NCBI GenBank assembly: GCA_011525945.1
Contig: WYBJ01000185.1
Span: forward strand, 1-34,306
Source: Burkholderiaceae bacterium
GTDB lineage: Bacteria > Pseudomonadota > Gammaproteobacteria > Burkholderiales > WYBJ01
DNA length: 34,306 nt
Direction: 5' to 3'
Part shown: piece after piece, positions 34,131 to 34,306 of the stretch
How the letters are laid out: every line of letters begins with the position of its first letter
How positions within the stretch are numbered: the first letter of the stretch is position 1
Translations under genes and position numbers: made by a program
The notes under the pieces: generated by a model
What the model saw: only the letters and a program-made list of their open reading frames with translations
The model's database searches: none
Told to the model about the DNA's origin: nothing

Positions 34131-34306
34131 CCTAGCCTGAATAATTCACGAAACGGATAAGACAAAGGCCCACTTCATAGTAGAACGCCGTTGGGATACG
34201 AGCGAACCGCCAGCGAAGGAGCCTTTGCGTGAAAGACGATAGCACACGACAGAGTGTTTTGTTCGCTGATCTTTTCGGCAAGCAGGTGGTTGCGCAGTTC
34301 GACCAG
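34131..34306 (+). mobile_element. Left end of an IS1380-family insertion sequence (runs off window)
   Basis: From 34131 (CCTAGCCTGAATAATTCACG) the base composition becomes less GC-rich than all neighbouring genes. A transposase start like those of IS1380-family elements follows at 34229. The CCTAGCCTGAATAATTCA sequence is a plausible terminal inverted repeat of that family, recalled from memory rather than matched. The right end and target duplication are outside the window. Confidence 0.6.
34229..34306 (+). CDS. IS1380-family transposase, N-terminal part
   Basis: Twenty-six codons are visible, starting with GTG eight bases after GAAGGAG and reading KDDSTRQSVLFADLFGKQ followed by VVAQFDQ at the window edge. 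The F-G-K-x-V-V-A-x-F-D pattern is like the opening of IS1380-type DDE transposases, which continue SSDGGA. The gene is open at the edge, so intactness cannot be judged. Codon use is less GC-biased than in surrounding genes, consistent with transfer. Confidence 0.65.
   Translation, partial: MKDDSTRQSVLFADLFGKQVVAQFDQ

Overview
This is a compact, GC-rich chromosomal segment, most likely from a betaproteobacterium. The inference rests on gene content: a DUF1841 gene next to nth, a stand-alone RnfB-type ferredoxin, the Aat/Bpt N-end-rule pair, two small c4/c5-like cytochromes c, DsbC, Dtd, and many convergent genes that abut or overlap at their stops. No rRNA, tRNA, CRISPR array or phage region was seen. 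Most of the window is ordinary chromosome. Mobile-element traces occur only at the two ends.

Left end to 8.7 kb. The first 409 bases hold the 5' part of a Ser/Thr kinase gene, cut off by a roughly 118-bp, hairpin-rich segment with 8-bp terminal inverted repeats. A SulP anion permease follows, divergent from two tandem cytochrome c genes that end in a clear rho-independent terminator. Next are a fused MFS/acyltransferase (LplT-PlsC-like), DUF1841 and endonuclease III on the minus strand. An adenylate cyclase-FHA protein lies divergent to nth. A radical SAM protein resembling the archaeal archaeosine enzyme RaSEA comes last.

8.7 to 13.7 kb. The most interesting block is a minus-strand operon with three genes: a periplasmic FlgT/TolB-like protein, a CsgG-family protein, and a membrane-anchored Ser/Thr kinase whose large periplasmic half resembles the FlgT-like partner. 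With the FHA-cyclase next door it could form a phosphorylation/cAMP envelope-sensing circuit. This is an inference. An RnfB-type protein lies upstream.

13.9 to 23 kb. This stretch holds a TMTC-like membrane TPR protein, Aat and Bpt, a universal stress protein, a SirB-like membrane protein, a GNAT acetyltransferase, an HDOD signalling protein, a RidA-like protein, DsbC and a calcineurin-like phosphoesterase.

23 kb to the right end. A very large autotransporter adhesin with PATR-type repeats is followed by a small helical protein of unknown function. Then come D-aminoacyl-tRNA deacylase, aspartate dehydrogenase, an EamA transporter, a spermidine-synthase-like protein, a DegQ-type protease and a CocE/NonD-type hydrolase. 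The last 176 bases look like the left end of an IS1380-family insertion sequence, including the first 26 codons of its transposase.
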